From Warburgia ugandensis (taxonomy: Eukaryota > Streptophyta > Magnoliopsida > Canellales > Canellaceae), in assembly GCA_035236585.1 (NCBI GenBank), contig CP141128.1, positions 22,907,618-22,971,617 on the forward strand: 64,000 bases of DNA. Direction: 5' to 3'. Made by a program: the position numbers and the translations under genes. Under the pieces are notes generated by a model. The model worked only from the letters and a program-made list of their open reading frames with translations. It made no database searches and was not told the DNA's origin. This document shows positions 1-13,450 of this stretch, piece after piece (position 1 is the first letter of the stretch; every line of letters begins with the position of its first letter).

Positions 1-707
1 TCCTGAGGGTATTTAGTGCAATTTGTAAGTGTTCTTGATGTTTTTTGATATTGGTAGAGTAGATCAACATGTCATCAATAAATATTATCACAAATTTGTC
101 TAAGTATTCCTTGAATATTCTATTCATCAAATCCAAAAATATTGTTGGTGCATTGGTCAGTCCAAAAGACATAACTAAAAACTCATAATGCCCATACAGA
201 GTTATAGATGCAGACTTGGGTATATCCTCATCCTTAATACGCAATTGATGATATCCTCATCTAAGGTCAATTTTATAAAAGACATTAGCAGATTGAAGTT
301 GATCAAAGAGATCATCAATCTGAGGTAAGGGGTATCTATTCTTTACTATTACATTGTTCAACATTCTATAGTCGATGCACAATCTCATGGACCCATCCTT
401 TTTCTTCACAAATATCACTAGTGCTCCCCATGGTGAACTACTTGGTCAAACGAACCCTCTGTCTAACAACTCTTGCAGTTGGCTTTTTAATTCTTTCAAT
501 TCAGCTGCGGATATTCTATAGGGGGCTTTAGAAATTTGAGTTGTACCAGGAATTAATTCAATGGTAAACTCAATTTCCCTATGGGGTGGTAATCCTAGAA
601 GTTCTTTTGGAAAGCCATCTGAGAATTCCCTAACTATATCAATTTTTGTTATCTTGGGTTGTTCAACATCCAAAGCAACCACTATTGCTAAAAATGCCTG
701 ACATCCC
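1..707 (-). pseudogene. Element A reverse transcriptase part
   Basis: On the minus strand this segment encodes the start of a gypsy-type reverse transcriptase. The recognisable block before the RT core (LLGLPPHREIEFTIELIPGT) lies near 560-640, and the YVDD-type catalytic region falls near 50-110. It is a fossil fragment. It continues to the left of the window, and its upstream neighbour (protease, gag) resumes on the far side of element B. Confidence 0.85.
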
Positions 708-2630
708 TGTGACGACCCGGGTTTTCCCATGCATTTTTAAATGAAAAATCTAAATTCCTAAGGTGGGATCCCGATTTGAAAAACAGTGCAATGCAGCGGA
801 AAAATCTTTTGTTTTAAACTCATTTTGAGAACCCCAAGTGTCATTTGCTTTCACAACCACCGAAGTAGTTTTTGAAAAAGCTTTAGAAATCATAAGTGTT
901 TTTCCCTAGATCTATCCAGTCATAGCACACAGCCCAACTGTAAATAAACACAAATACATGTCCAAAGGGTTGAGAATTTACTTACATGTATAAGCGTTTC
1001 CTTTTTGATTCACTTGCTTGTAGCACTAACATAGATGTCCTCTACTCGTGGATGGAATCATCCTAAAAAATGTTAAGGATAGGGTGACTATATACTATAC
1101 TCAGTAGGAGTCTATCACTAATAGTTTTGCAATGCATGCTATGTTTAAAATCATGTGCTCATAAAAACATATGCATGTTTGAATAATCGCGCTCAATATT
1201 GATATTAAAAACCATTGTCAAACCAGAATACTGATGACTTAAAAGAATATCATAATCCAAGTCGAAAGTATCATATATCATAAACATAAAGATATGCATC
1301 AGATGCTCAACTGAATCCAACTCATGGATATCTGGTATGGTATGGTCGATCAACCTTATATCATGCCATATGCAGTGCACATAAGTCCACGAAACCATAG
1401 GGTCCCACTATGCCCACGACCTCACTGCCGTGTGGTCCCCGGGTACCTAGGGACACAGGATCATATACCTCCGCGGGGCATATGACACTTCGACCCAGCG
1501 CCGTGACAGCAGTGGTAGCCCCCTGTACCACATGCAGTCGAAGTAGGGACATGCCCTTTTTGGGCGTGGTACCCATCTACTTAATAGTGGTAGAGGCTGG
1601 GTGGCCAACCCAAACCCCTCGACATAGCACCCACCAGCTTACTAGCCCAAATCATGTACGATCAAATAAGCCAAAAACCCCTTTTCAAAACCTGTCCTCT
1701 TTGGGTCCCTCACAACTGCCTGGCACTCAGCACTCCAGCGTCTTTTGGCAACCCTCAAGGACATGCAATTTTTGCAAGAACTTAATGCTCATAAATCATG
1801 CAATGTATGCAATAGTTTGCAAAACATATCTATGCATAATGTATATGCAATTATTTACAAAACATGTCTATGCATAAAGCATTTATCACACGCAAGTCAT
1901 ATAACTTATATTTAAAACATGCGTTCTCAAAATAATCATGGCTCCTTTTTAAAAGTCTAGTAGCTATAGAGCACCTACTTCCATCTGAAACTTCCAACTC
2001 GCAGAAAAACTCGAAGAAAGGGGAAAACCCCATTGTCAAGATCGGAAAGAAGAGAGGGCATGGAGGAAAATGGCAATGGCTGGCCTAATTTGGGCCTGGC
2101 CATTGCCGGAAAATGCAAAGGAAGGGTTTTGAGACGGGTTTCCGATTTTGCTGGAAACCCCAGTCTCAAAACGACCGGAAAAATCATGTTTTTGGAGAGG
2201 GGGGATGGGGCTTTTTATAGCCATGCTATGGCGATGCTGCCAATGGCGGTGCCGCCCTTGGCGGTGGCAGAATCCTCCAGAAAAATTGGGATCGAGGGTT
2301 TCTGGAGGGTTCTTGAGGTTGAAGATGACAGGGGGTGCCGTTATCAAAACAGCCCCCTACATTTTTCGTCCTTTTACGTTTTTTCGTTTTTCTGTTTTAT
2401 TTCCAGAAATACCCCTATGTTTAAACGGCTGTAACTTCCTCATACGAACTCCGTTTTGGGTGATTTTTGAGGTGTTGGATTCCATTTTTTGAGTAGAATC
2501 TAATGGTACTAAGTTTTCTCACAAATTCCTTATTTTAGTACTTTAAATAAAATCAAACATTCAACATAGTTTATTTCCTATAGAACGTGCAATTTTCATT
2601 AAAAATAGTGTAAATTGCTCGGGCATTACA
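708..2630 (-). repeat. Element B 3' LTR
   Basis: On the minus strand it runs from TGTAATGCCCGAGC at 2630 to CGGGTCGTCACA at 708. It aligns along its length with 4831-6737 and with the ends of solo LTR E. A TATAAAAAG-type box lies near 2211-2219 on the minus strand. A possible leader intron spans 1978 down to 1063. Confidence 0.9.
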
Positions 2631-4814
2631 TTATTACCCCCTTAAAAGAATTTCGTCCTCGAAATTCCATAAATTATCATCTTTCAGGTATTTGTCTCGT
2701 AGATGATTTCTTGGTGAATGCATTTCTCTCTTAGGAATCAAATCTAGGCTCAACCTTAATTTATCATTTCTGTTGTTTCTTCTACAAGGCCTTACCTATA
2801 AGGGCTGCTTTCACTGTGTACTCTGATGCCTACTCTCATACGTGCCAGTTTTAACAATACCGGTCTCTAGCTGTAATGCATCTATCTCGAAATCCTCAGA
2901 TGCTTATACTTTTCTCATCGTGTATAGGATAGTCTCCTCGTAGGATCATGCTTCTATATTCATGTATAAATTACTCTATACTTCTTTGAGATCATATGAT
3001 CTTATTTCTCCTATTTTGAATATCATAGGATAATCCCTTTTTCTTTTTATCTTTCATCTGATGATCTCTTCATCATCCATATCTCCTTCTAATGGTTGGT
3101 TATATGTCATTAGTAAGAGTCCAAAAATTTACCTTCTTTCCATTGTGTCTAACTTTGCTTCTTATCTTTTATATTTGTCCCTAAGATACTTCAATAACTG
3201 ACATGGTATCATGTGCTCTACAGCCAAACCTTTGATTAACTTTGAATGACTTGATTCCTCGACCAAAATTACATTAAAAAATGAAAGCCAATTAGTAGCA
3301 TCTTCCATTGAGGACCTTATTATATACTGAAAGTAAAATGTCCTAACTCTATATCCAGTTTCATAATTATTGAATTCATTAAACACTTTCCTCTGTGAGG
3401 ATTTTATCCCAACTCATGTCAAATGTTAATGGTCGATTCATCATCATGGGTCACATGTTCTCGTCCAGAAGCCTATCTCACTATTCACATCCATTTGTCA
3501 TTAGGATTGTCAATAATTTTCCTATTTATGCAAAGCAAAAAGTCTCTTATTCATCACCGAGTACCCTTCTTGCTGAAGATAGATAGATGGACAAGTCACT
3601 GTCCTGGCCTAATTCCTTTTTCAATATAACTTTATTTACTCATGTAGTGGCAAGGTGAGATATCACCAAATTTTCCTTTTTATTATATTCATTGGTGTTC
3701 CCCATAAGCTAATGGATCTGATAAGAATCTAATTGTAATAATTGATATCAAACCATTTGTAGAATTTAATTTCTAGTTGGTTGCCATTCTTCTTTGAAAA
3801 TTTCTTGTCACATAATCTCCTAAAATTTGGTACTATACTCAAAGTCGTAAACCCCATATGCTTTCTCTCTATTATACGTATTTACAATAACATCATTGCC
3901 AACTCAACTATTATTATTCCTTTGAAGTTGATTGGTTATCTTCTCACTTGATTCAAGATGAAAGATTTGTATGTATCTTCATAAAGTCATGATTTCCTTC
4001 TTTTGAATATTCAATATTCATAGAATACTTATAGTTACATCTCTATCTCTTTCTCTCTTTTCTTCAAAATCCTCATTTTTGTCTACCTAGATCAATGTCT
4101 TCATGTGCTTTGTTGCATATAATTAATACTTCATCTATTTCTTTACGTAACATATAGGGTAAACTAAATGCTTCTCAGAAATTCTAAACGGTCTTAAGAT
4201 CATTGAAATCCTCAATTGCCTATAGCCTCAATAAAATTCATACAATGTCTTAATGATGGCATTGACGTTTTGGTCATGCTATACTTCTCTTACAAGTTCA
4301 TGTTAGGATCAATCTATGATCATCAAAATTTTCTCAAAGTCTTTCTTTTACATCTCTTACCATACTCATATCATATCCCTTGTGATAGTGTACTCATATT
4401 CTGATATTATTTATGATGGTAAGATAGCCATCTAAGTTCTTCAATTTTCTCACCTTCGATGAGATTGCTTTATTGCAGGTTAGAACTATCTACTAACAAG
4501 TTCACTAACATCTTCATTCCTTCATCATTCTTATCATAATATAATCTATATATGAGTTTTCATATTTGCACCATACAACAATCCTTAATCCTTAAGTTGT
4601 CTTAGACTAGAATTTGGAAAAGGGTTGCACTATCCTCTGCCTAATTATTTGTTAAACCAAGCTGTGTTTCACCTATTTATTTATGGTGAAATGCCTTGAG
4701 CATTAATATGCTAGTCCTCAAATATAAGTAGGTCATCTCTACTACTTCTTCTTGATTTTCTCTATTGTCTATGACCCTTGGACATGCTGGACTGGCTGTG
4801 AAAGGATAAAACCT
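2631..4814 (-). other. Element B interior, non-coding
   Basis: No gag, protease, reverse transcriptase or integrase can be recognised on either strand. At its 3' end (2631-2675, minus strand) there is a short remnant typical of the end of gypsy pol, reading GGAATTTCGAGGACGAAATT, followed by the purine-rich TTTTAAGGGGGTAA next to the LTR. This fits a LARD-like derivative that must be mobilised by a relative. Confidence 0.7.
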
Positions 4815-4830
4815 GGGCTCTGATACCAAC
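4815..4830 (-). other. Primer-binding site of element B (tRNA-Met)
   Basis: The minus strand reads GTTGGTATCAGAGCCC immediately after the end of the 5' LTR. This is a perfect plant initiator tRNA-Met primer match. Confidence 0.9.
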
Positions 4831-6737
4831 TGTGATGACCCAGCTTTTCCCATGCATTTTTAAATGAAAAATCTAAATTCCTAAGGTGGGATCCTGATTT
4901 GAAAAACAGTGCAATGCAGCAGAAAAATCTTTTGTTTTAAACTCATTTTGAGAACCGGAGTGTCATTTGCTTTCACAACCACCAAAGTAGCTTTTGAAAA
5001 AGCTTTAGAAATCATAAGTGTTTTTCCTTAGATCTATCCAGTCACAGCACACAGCCCAACTATAAATAAACACAAATACATGTCCAAAGGCTTGAGAATT
5101 TACTTACATGTATTAGTGTTTCCTTTTTGATTCACTTGCTCATAGCACTAACATAGATGTCCTCTACTCGTGGATGGAATCATCCTGAAAAATGTTAAGG
5201 TTAGGGTGAGTATATACTATACTCAGTACGAGTCTATCACTACTATTTTTGCAATGCATGCTATGTTTAAAATCATGTGCTCATAAAAACATATGCATGT
5301 TTGAATAATCACGCTCAATATCGATATTAAAAACCATTGTCAAACCGGAATACTGATGACTTAAAGGAATGTCATAATCCAAGTCGAAAGTATCATATAT
5401 CATAAACATAAAGATATGCATTAGATGCTCAACTGAATCCAACTCATGGATATCTGGTATGATATGGTCGACCAACCTTATATCATGCCATATGCAGTGC
5501 ACATAAGTCCATGAAACCCTAGGGTCCCACTATGCCCACGACCTCACTGCCGTGTGGTCCCCGGGTACCTAGGGACACAGGATCATATACCTCCACGGGG
5601 CATATGACACTTCGACCCAGCGCCGTGACACCAATGGTAGCCCCCTGTACCACATGCAGTCGAAGCAGGGACATGCCCTTTTTGGGCGTGGTACCCATCC
5701 ACCTAATAATGGTAGAGGCTGGGTGGCCAACCCAAACCCCTCGGCATAGCACCCACGAGCTTACTAGCTCAAATCATGTACGATCAAATAAGTCAAAAAC
5801 CCCTTTTCAAAACTTGTCCTCTTTGGGTCCCTCACAACTACTTGGCCCTTGGCACTCCAGCGTCTTTTGGCAACCCTCAAGGACATGCAATTTTTGCAAG
5901 AACTTAATGCTCATAAATCATGCAATGTATGCAATAGTTTGCAAAACATATCTATGCATAATGTATATGCAATTATTTACAAAACATGTCTATGCATAAA
6001 GCATTTATCACATGCAAGTCATATAACTTATATTTAAAACATGCATTCTCAAAACAATCATGGCTCTTTTTAAAAAGTCTAGTAGCGATAGAGCACCTAC
6101 TTCCGTCTGAAACTTCCAACTCGCCAGAAAACTCGAAGAAAGGGGAAAACCCCATTGTCAAGATCGGAAAGAAGAGAGAGCATGGAGGAAAATGGCAATG
6201 GCTGACCTGACTTGGGCCAAGCTATTGCTGGAAAACGCAGAGGATGGGTTTTGAGACAGGTTTCCGATTTTTTCAGAAACCCCAGTCTCAAAACGACCGA
6301 AAAAATCGTGTTTTTGGAGAGGGGCGATGGGGCTTTTTATAGCCATGCTATGGCAGTGCTGCCAATGGCGGTGGCAGAATCCTCCAAAAAAATCAGGATC
6401 GAGGGTTTCTGGAGGGTTCTTGAGGTTGAAGACGACAGGGGGTGCCGTTATCAAAAGGGCCCCTTGCGTTTTTTGTCCTTTTACGTTTTTTCGTTTTTCT
6501 ATTTTATTTCCAGAAATACCCCTATCTTTAAACGGCTGTAACTTCCTCATACGAACTCCATTTTGGGTGATTTTTGAGGCGTTGGATTCCATTTTTCGAG
6601 TAGAATCTAATGGTACTAAGTTTCCTTACAAATTCCTTCATTTACTATTTTAAATAAAATCAAACATTCAACATAGTTTATTTCCTATAGAACGTGCAAT
6701 TTTCATTAAAAATAGTGTAAATTGCTCGTGCATTACA
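4831..6737 (-). repeat. Element B 5' LTR
   Basis: On the minus strand it begins TGTAATGCACGAGC at 6737 and ends TGGGTCATCACA at 4831. A TATA box (minus strand CTATAAAAAGCC) lies at about 6331-6342. A GTAGGTGCTC donor-like sequence at 6100 and a TTTTTCAG acceptor-like sequence ending at 5185 bound a possible leader intron. Confidence 0.9.
5185..6100 (-). other. Putative leader intron in element B 5' LTR
   Basis: On the minus strand the segment starts GTAGGTGCTC and ends CATTTTTCAG, 916 bp in all. The same module lies in D (41895-42808) and E (49737-50660). B and E also match downstream of CAG, but D does not. A GT start, a pyrimidine-rich tract with AG end, and a position downstream of a TATA box suggest a spliced leader intron. 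Splicing is inferred; there is no transcript evidence here. Confidence 0.5.
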
Positions 6738-6742
6738 GTCCC

Positions 6743-8330
6743 TTAGACATAGGTTTGGCATCTTTCATAGCTGATATGATTGATTGGTCTAAGTCATTGT
6801 GTTTCCCATAAGTACTAATACTTCCTCACAAGGTATGCTAAATGTGATTTTCTTCTTGTGACAATCTATGATTACCCAGTATTTTGCTAACCAGTCCGTA
6901 CCCAGTATAATGTCAAAATCTACCATGTTGAGTAGAATTAGATCTATATCCATTCTTTTCCCCAGTACTTCTACAGGTACATTATGAAGGTATTCTTATA
7001 GTCTAACTATTTTACCAATCAGTGTTGTTACATCTATATTGAATCCCAAGCTTTTCACCAACATTTGTATACTAGATGCAAATACACAGGAGATAAAGGA
7101 ATGAGTAGATCTTAAATCAAGCAATACTTTGGCAATGGTATTAGATATTAGTAATGTACCTTCTTTTACTGCATTAGATGTTCCAGCCTGGCCATCAGTA
7201 ATAACGAATACCCTCCCTTGGGGACGAGGGACATTATTTTGTTTTGCCTACCTAACTGCTAATGGTTTGTTGTAGTTTGTAGACATGTGTCCAAATTCTC
7301 CATAGTTGTAACATTTGATCGGAGGTCGCTATTGTAAGGGAGTGGGACATATATTCCCAAAGTGGAATCTTCTACATTTAGGATAAGGCCGTCTTTTGAT
7401 TTGATTCCCTTGACTTCTTGGAGGTCTAAAGTTGTTGAAGGGTCTTTTGCCCTTCTAAGAAGGCCTTTGGTTGATGTTTGCACCTCCTCCAAACCTAGTG
7501 GTTTGACTCTTCTTGAACTCATCTTCAAACATAGAAGCCATTTCTACACAGTCTGCCAGAGTGGTGGGTTTAGTACCCATCACTTTCACCTTCAGCCCTG
7601 GCTGCAACCCTTCCATGAATCTGTCCACCGTGTGCATCTTTATATTACAAACATGTGCAGCAAATCTCTTCAATTGGGGGAATTTATTATCATAATCCAC
7701 CATCGATAGGTTCCCTTGTTTAAGTTTCAAGAACTCCTCCTTTCTTAATTTTACATGTATAGGAAAATACTTATCATTGAAAACTTCTTTGAATTCCTCC
7801 CATGTAATTTCTTCCAAATTTGAAAAGAAGGTGTTGCTAGCTGACCAACACCAAAATGTAGCCTCTTGTTTTAATAGATATGTGGGAAACTTCACTTTCA
7901 ATTCTAGAGGAGTACGTAGTGCACTGAATGTCTTTTCTATTTCATATACTCATTCCTCAACCTTCTTGGAATCGCCCTTGTCGTTATATTCGATAACCAT
8001 CTTTTGAAATCTCTCCATCATTTTATCAATCTTTTTTTGTGCTAATGAAGAAGTTCCAACTCCCTTACTTTGAACAAGGGAAGATTGCCCTTGTATTGGT
8101 GTGGAAGTGGTGTGTTTTGTCTTATTTCAAGTTGAACTTGAGCACTTGGTATATCAACCAGAGGTGATGAACTCTGGGGCTGTTGGGTTTGAGGAAGAAG
8201 ATTCCTCAATATTCTAGTCACCATTTCCCCCATATTGTTCATGGTTAATCCCTCCACATTATTCTCTAGAGCATTCTAAGATGTCTGCCTAATTGCTCCT
8301 TTGGGTGCCATCTACTCATAAACCAAATTT
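6743..8330 (-). pseudogene. Element A gag and protease part
   Basis: Read on the minus strand, this holds gag (about 8310 to 7200) followed by an aspartic-protease region (about 7160 to 6745). Gag shows the usual plant gypsy capsid block, including the WEEFKEVFNDKYFP and VDYDNKFPQLKRFA stretches, then a degenerate zinc-knuckle region. The same order and wording occur in element C, which supports a single family. It is decayed and non-functional. Confidence 0.85.
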
Positions 8331-8427
8331 TCTATTAGTAATTTGTATAACTCTTTCTATCTAAATCTATATTTGGATTGTAATTTCTTCCTTAAACATA
8401 CTAGGCTGTAACTGTGACTAGATGATT

Positions 8428-8442
8428 AGCTTTGATACCAAC
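8428..8442 (-). other. Primer-binding site of element A (tRNA-Met type)
   Basis: Directly next to the LTR edge, the minus strand reads TTGGTATCA followed by a diverged AGAGC-type tail. This is the usual plant initiator tRNA-Met priming sequence, and it fixes the element's orientation as minus. Confidence 0.75.
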
Positions 8443-11400
8443 CATGATGACCCGGGTTTTTATAACACATTTTGTAATACATTTTACAAAGACAGGTCCC
8501 TTACTAGTAAAAAAAATTTGTAAAACAAAGGAGCGAAAATTCTTTTCTTTAGAAAATGTTTTGTAAAACCCAAGCCATCACTTCATAACATATGTAGAGT
8601 TTTATACAAGATAAAATCCCATTGAAGGAATAAACTTTTATTAAACTTCAGGATCCATCAAGTGGTTTATAGTACAGCCCAATATCATTACATTACTTAT
8701 CCAAATTACATAATCCATATTTCAAAGCTCACATACAATAAAAACTCTCAATACATATAATTTTCTCAAATAAAATACATGTCTTCAATGGATATACCCT
8801 GATTGATTATACTTTCAAGTCTTCTCAAGTCTTGAGCTCCTAACTCTCCTTCTCTATATCTAAGATATTGTAAACATTCAAACATTTATAATATCTCAGC
8901 AAGCTATGCTTGGCATGAGATTAAAGACATAACATAATTTGACAATATAATCCTAATACTCATTAATCCCATTATTCATTTCTATCATAAACATGAACAT
9001 GGATCAATCTCATTTCTATAACCTTTCTTTTATCATTTATGTACATCCTTATACATAATGTATATGAACAAATTCATCAAAATGGTGAAAATATTCAATT
9101 CTCATTCCCAATTAAGCTGATCAACTCTTTCAATTGTAAGAGATCAGCATATCAGCTAGTTACTATACTGGGAATTCCCTTTTTCCTTGGAATATTGGTA
9201 ATATATAATTACCTGTCATTTCATTATGCCATATATAAGGCATCTCACTATTCCTATCTCATATTCGTCATAGTGCAAAACAAATCAAAGGACTATCATG
9301 CTTGCAGTCTAATTCATACAGTGCGCCCAGATAACTGCTTAACAATCCACTCATACCATATTCAGTGGAAATGTAAAATCCATGTCCGGATGGGGGGACC
9401 ATGTCTATCACAATGGCCGCCTTCCCATAATTGCCCCACTCGACTTTCTACCTTTCTTAGGCATGGAATTCACCATCAACAAATTTCGAAGAGCAGGTGG
9501 CCAAACCCCCATAACTCCCCTAGCATAGCATCCCCAGGCCTATGCCTATTTAAAACAAAACCACAAGCCTCTGTGCTCATATGTAAAATATTTCTTATAC
9601 GTATCACACAATATGTCAGTTTATCTAGGGCTAGAATATCTTCTACTTCCCTATTCGCTTAAGGTTTTCTTCAACTCTACACTTAGCCATTTTATCTCTA
9701 TTTTCTCATTATTTGGTTCGATCATAAGGATTTAGCACAAGGTATTTGAATTATACATTTCAACTTTCCATACGTAAGATCATGTATTCAACATGTACCT
9801 TTCATATAGATGCATTCATAAAATCCTCCTACCTCAATAGGGTATTCTTACTCCTTGAAGTCTATCAAAGTCTTGATCAACGTATATCTATCAAATCCTA
9901 TGTATAATGTCATCTTTCTATCCAAAGATACATACTACATGGTCTTTTGATCATCCTTAAGTAGGATGATTTGAATCTTTCTTCCTTGAATCACATATGA
10001 TAAAGGGTTTAGATCTTTTAACTTAATAAATATATATTACAAGTATATTCACATAATAATAATCAACTCTACATTTATATTTCTTTTCTTTGGTTGTTTT
10101 TTATCATTTAAGATCTCCTCTTGGATTTTTGTTTGATCATCCTTATCTTATTTACAATTTTTAATAGGATTAGTTAATTTGCTAACCTTTTATGTTTTTA
10201 TTATTATTTGTCAAACAGCTAGTGTTACTGGTTTGAGGATAATTTATTCACTCCTAATTCTAGACAACTCCTGTTATATCCAATTGACTAAGGCTTTCTA
10301 GCTACAGGCTACTAAAAAGTGGTTACTTCAATCCTCATGTAAGGAGGCATTTAGACCTTAACTAATGTCACCAGAAGGTGAGGGAAGAGCGAGGCTTTGT
10401 TAGATAACCCCTTAACCACAATGTTCAACGTCCACTAGAGTGACCTTAGCTCAACCTTCCATAAGGTTCCTATGAACTCGTAAACCCTAATTTTTCTATA
10501 CTTGATTTTTATTAATATCCATGATCAAATAAAATGACATTCATGGATGTGTATTATTCTCTTAATTCAGGTGAAGGAAATGGTAAACCATTCCTTATAT
10601 TGTCCTACTAACTATAGCCCTTACTAGTTAAGTCCAAGTCAAGTCATTCCTTCTTATTTATGTCATGAAACTGTAATTTCTTATTAGGTTACACTTTTGG
10701 TGTTTTATGCTTTTTATCATGACTAATTATCAATTATATCTACTAAGAAATATGACAATAATGAATCATAAACTTCAAAGAGTAAAACTAATATAAATTC
10801 AATAATCTAAGGATAGTAATATTTTGTAACTACTATCATGATCCCTAATTAATGAAATCAAGTTAAACTAACATGATCCTAAATCACAATTCCATTACCA
10901 TCTTAAATGGAGATCATTCTATAGTTCATACTCAAATTAAACTGGCATGGCCCTAATTCGCATATTACTTATCTTAAGGATATTTAAAGAAAATCATGTG
11001 TACTAACATGGCCCTAACATGATTAAATCTAACCATCCAATAACATGTAGATCATTTACATCAAAATGAAGAAATAACTTAGTATGGATCCTATAATCAT
11101 GCAATAAATTAAAGTTAAAATGAATCTAATAATTAAATGAAATCATACTAATCAATTTACATCATTAGAGGCTTTTAATATGATCCAACCATTAGATCTT
11201 AAGTCCTTTCCTTAGATCTAGGGTTTTTATTTTATTATAGGTTCAAAGATTATCTTCACATGTTTTTGTCATAATTGATCAATGATCTTGCTAGATCTCT
11301 TCATTATTAACTCCATCCAGCCCATCCATAGGGTTTGATCATGCTTGATCTTATTGATCAAGAAAGTTCCTGTACAAATTTTAGGTTACTTCTACCACAA

Positions 11401-12951
11401 AGGGTAGATTTATTAAATTATCATAGATCCATCATATTAAACCCCCAATTTTACATGTCCTTATCATTATAGCATAAATAGATCAGATCCTTAAGGTCTC
11501 ATCATCTTAGATCTTCAAGATCATGGAAGCAAGAATCTAATTTTCTTTAAACAAAAAGTTTCTAGCAATATGTCCTAAATTTTATTATTTCATATGAAGT
11601 TAGACAACATAAGCTTTCCATAGCTTCTTTCTGCTCGTTATTTGGAGCTCAGATTACTCCAGAATTCAAGTTTGATATTCACAGTTGTTTTAACAATCTA
11701 GATTTGATTTGGCCATTAGAGTAGGACAAAATTAGAGGAATTGGTCATCCCACCCTGTTTTATTGGTGACCACTGGTGGAAACGGGGTGGTGACTTGTAA
11801 ATGGTGAGACAATCCAAATAGGACCGTCAAATCACCATCCCCCTTTTCTCCCTCAAATTAGGCCATAATATCTCCATGAAATTGGTTGTTATTTCATACC
11901 TTAGGTTTTCAAACCCTTTTCAATCTATTGGATGGCTCATATTTTTCATTTGAGCCATCCATGATGCCAATCTGGATGGTTTTTCACCAAAACTTGATTT
12001 TTTGAAACATTAACAGAAAATCAAATTCAGTGAAATTAGAAATATCAAAAATGACAAAAAATGAATATTGGATGATATCCTCTAACTTGATTTGCTCAGA
12101 ATTGACAACATAATGCCAAAATAAATAAATCCTCTCTGTATGCCATAACAAACTAAAGAAATCTTAATTTGGGAGTTTTGTAGATTAGGGAATTTAAAAT
12201 AATATGGATGGTGGGATTTTGAAATTTGATCTAGAATAGTGTGGCTAATTAAACTTAGGGCTCTTGGTACTATTCTAGAGAGAGGAAAGAGAAAGAGGAA
12301 AAAAGAGAGAGCTTTGGGGAGATGGGGGAGAGATTTGCTCTAATTTTCTAAGGGATTTTGTGGCAAAGTTGTGGAATTTTTTGTGAAATTTTTAGAATTA
12401 TTTATAAGCAAGTTATTGAATTTTAAATTAATTTTTTATAAAAATCTCCTTTCTTTTTATTATTTTATTTATGGGTGGAGTTTCCACCTCCACTACAATC
12501 TGGTAGTGCATTGCTCAATTATTGTTGCTTCCAAAACATTGGCCTACTTTGTGGGCCCTACTTTCATGTGAAAAGACCATTTTGTCCTTTTATTCATAAA
12601 AATGGATATTATTTATCCCAACTCAGATTTTAGTGTACTCAATGGTGCCAGAATTAATTTTTCGAGTACATTCCAAATATTCAAATTTTAAATCTTGGTT
12701 ATGGGTGAAAATGACTGTTTTACCCTTTTATGTAGAAAATTGAGAATTTTCAGTATAACTCAGAGTTTAACAAAATTAGTGCCATTTGATTTGAATTTTC
12801 ATCTACATTCTTAATTTCTAAGTTATCACTCATCATTTAATCTCCATGAAAAGATATTTGCTTTTAACCTAATATTCCAGCCTAAGTTTTCTGAAATTTT
12901 AAACTTTCATTGATTTTCTCATATCAATTTACAAAAATTGGGGTTATTACA
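8443..12951 (-). repeat. Element A 5' LTR (about 4.5 kb)
   Basis: On the minus strand it begins TGTAATAACCCCAATTTTTG at 12951 and ends in an ACCCGGGTCATCA-type edge at 8443. The stretch at 8560-8660 aligns in reverse with 23560-23640 of element C, and 10200-10460 aligns with 30100-30300 of the outer solo LTR. Open frames inside it, such as a 207-codon one at 9039-9662, lie across aligned LTR sequence and are not treated as genes. Confidence 0.85.
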
Positions 12952-13450
12952 ATATTAGTTAGGAACCCTTATGAGATAAGGATTAGATTTCATCACCAGA
13001 TCCTTGGCCCACCCATGAAATTAAATTAGTTACTTGTATGTTTGTGATCCTAGCTGTTAATCTTAATTTAAAATCAAGTAGTAAGAGACCAAGGATTTTG
13101 AGCTTATAGGACCTTTTTTGAAAGGAGCAATCTATTGTCACTCCAGTGGTTCTTGAACCTTCTAGTTATAGTGGGTATCCAAAATCCAACTAATTTTTCC
13201 ATGCCTTTTGTTGACAGTTGTTGAGGTGAGAATAGCATTAACAACCTTGGCCATGACCTAACTAGTAAGTAATAGTCATGTCTAAATAAAAGGAGTTGTC
13301 TAGCTTTAGCATAAAAGTTACTACCTCACAGATTAACAAAGATCATCAAATCAAGCTCGATAGCATTAGGGATTAATAGTGCATCATTTAGAGTTAGGAT
13401 TCACATTTAATTAAGTTGCATCATATAGTTAGGGCTTCTCATTAGTTTCA
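12952..13450 (+). repeat. Fragment of an older A/C-family LTR
   Basis: This stretch resembles 30040-30330 of the outer solo LTR in the same orientation. A shared block reads roughly AGCTYATAGGACCTTWTT at 13094 and 30067, and the GTTGA..GTTGTGAGGT tract follows in both. Element A's LTR ends abruptly at 12951, so A seems to have landed in an older relative. The rest of that relative is not in the window. Its right edge is uncertain. Confidence 0.45.

Larger units (their letters stand above)
708..6737 (-). mobile_element. Element B: non-autonomous gypsy-type LTR element nested in A
   Basis: Two LTRs (708-2630 and 4831-6737) enclose a 2.2-kb interior without recognisable protein domains. The minus strand carries a tRNA-Met primer site beside the right LTR and a polypurine tract beside the left one. 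The flanks ATCCC and GTCCC match at four of five bases, consistent with a target duplication, and element A resumes on each side. In two stretches I compared by eye the LTRs differ by about 5%, suggesting a few million years. The ends look complete, but the element cannot encode its own proteins. It belongs with E and F. Confidence 0.9.
1..12951 (-). mobile_element. Element A: Ty3/gypsy LTR retroelement, 5' LTR and part of interior
   Basis: This is an old, broken retroelement read on the minus strand; its 3' end lies beyond the left edge. Parts seen, from right to left, are a 4.5-kb 5' LTR, a primer site, gag, a protease region and the first half of reverse transcriptase. Element B sits inside it at 708-6737. 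The gag protein resembles that of element C, and the LTR aligns with the C LTRs in reverse orientation, so A and C are one family. The protein and primer types fit a plant gypsy element, probably chromovirus-like. It is broken in many places (more than five). Its 3' LTR is not in view, so its age cannot be estimated from an LTR pair, but it is older than B. Confidence 0.88.

Noticed and set aside
1410-1877. A 155-codon frame repeated at 5532-5999
   Set aside because: It occurs twice only because it lies in the two LTRs of element B; it overlaps the putative leader intron and has no domain.
9039-9662. A 207-codon open frame
   Set aside because: It lies inside the element A LTR, has no recognisable domain, and the homologous LTR regions in C do not keep it open.
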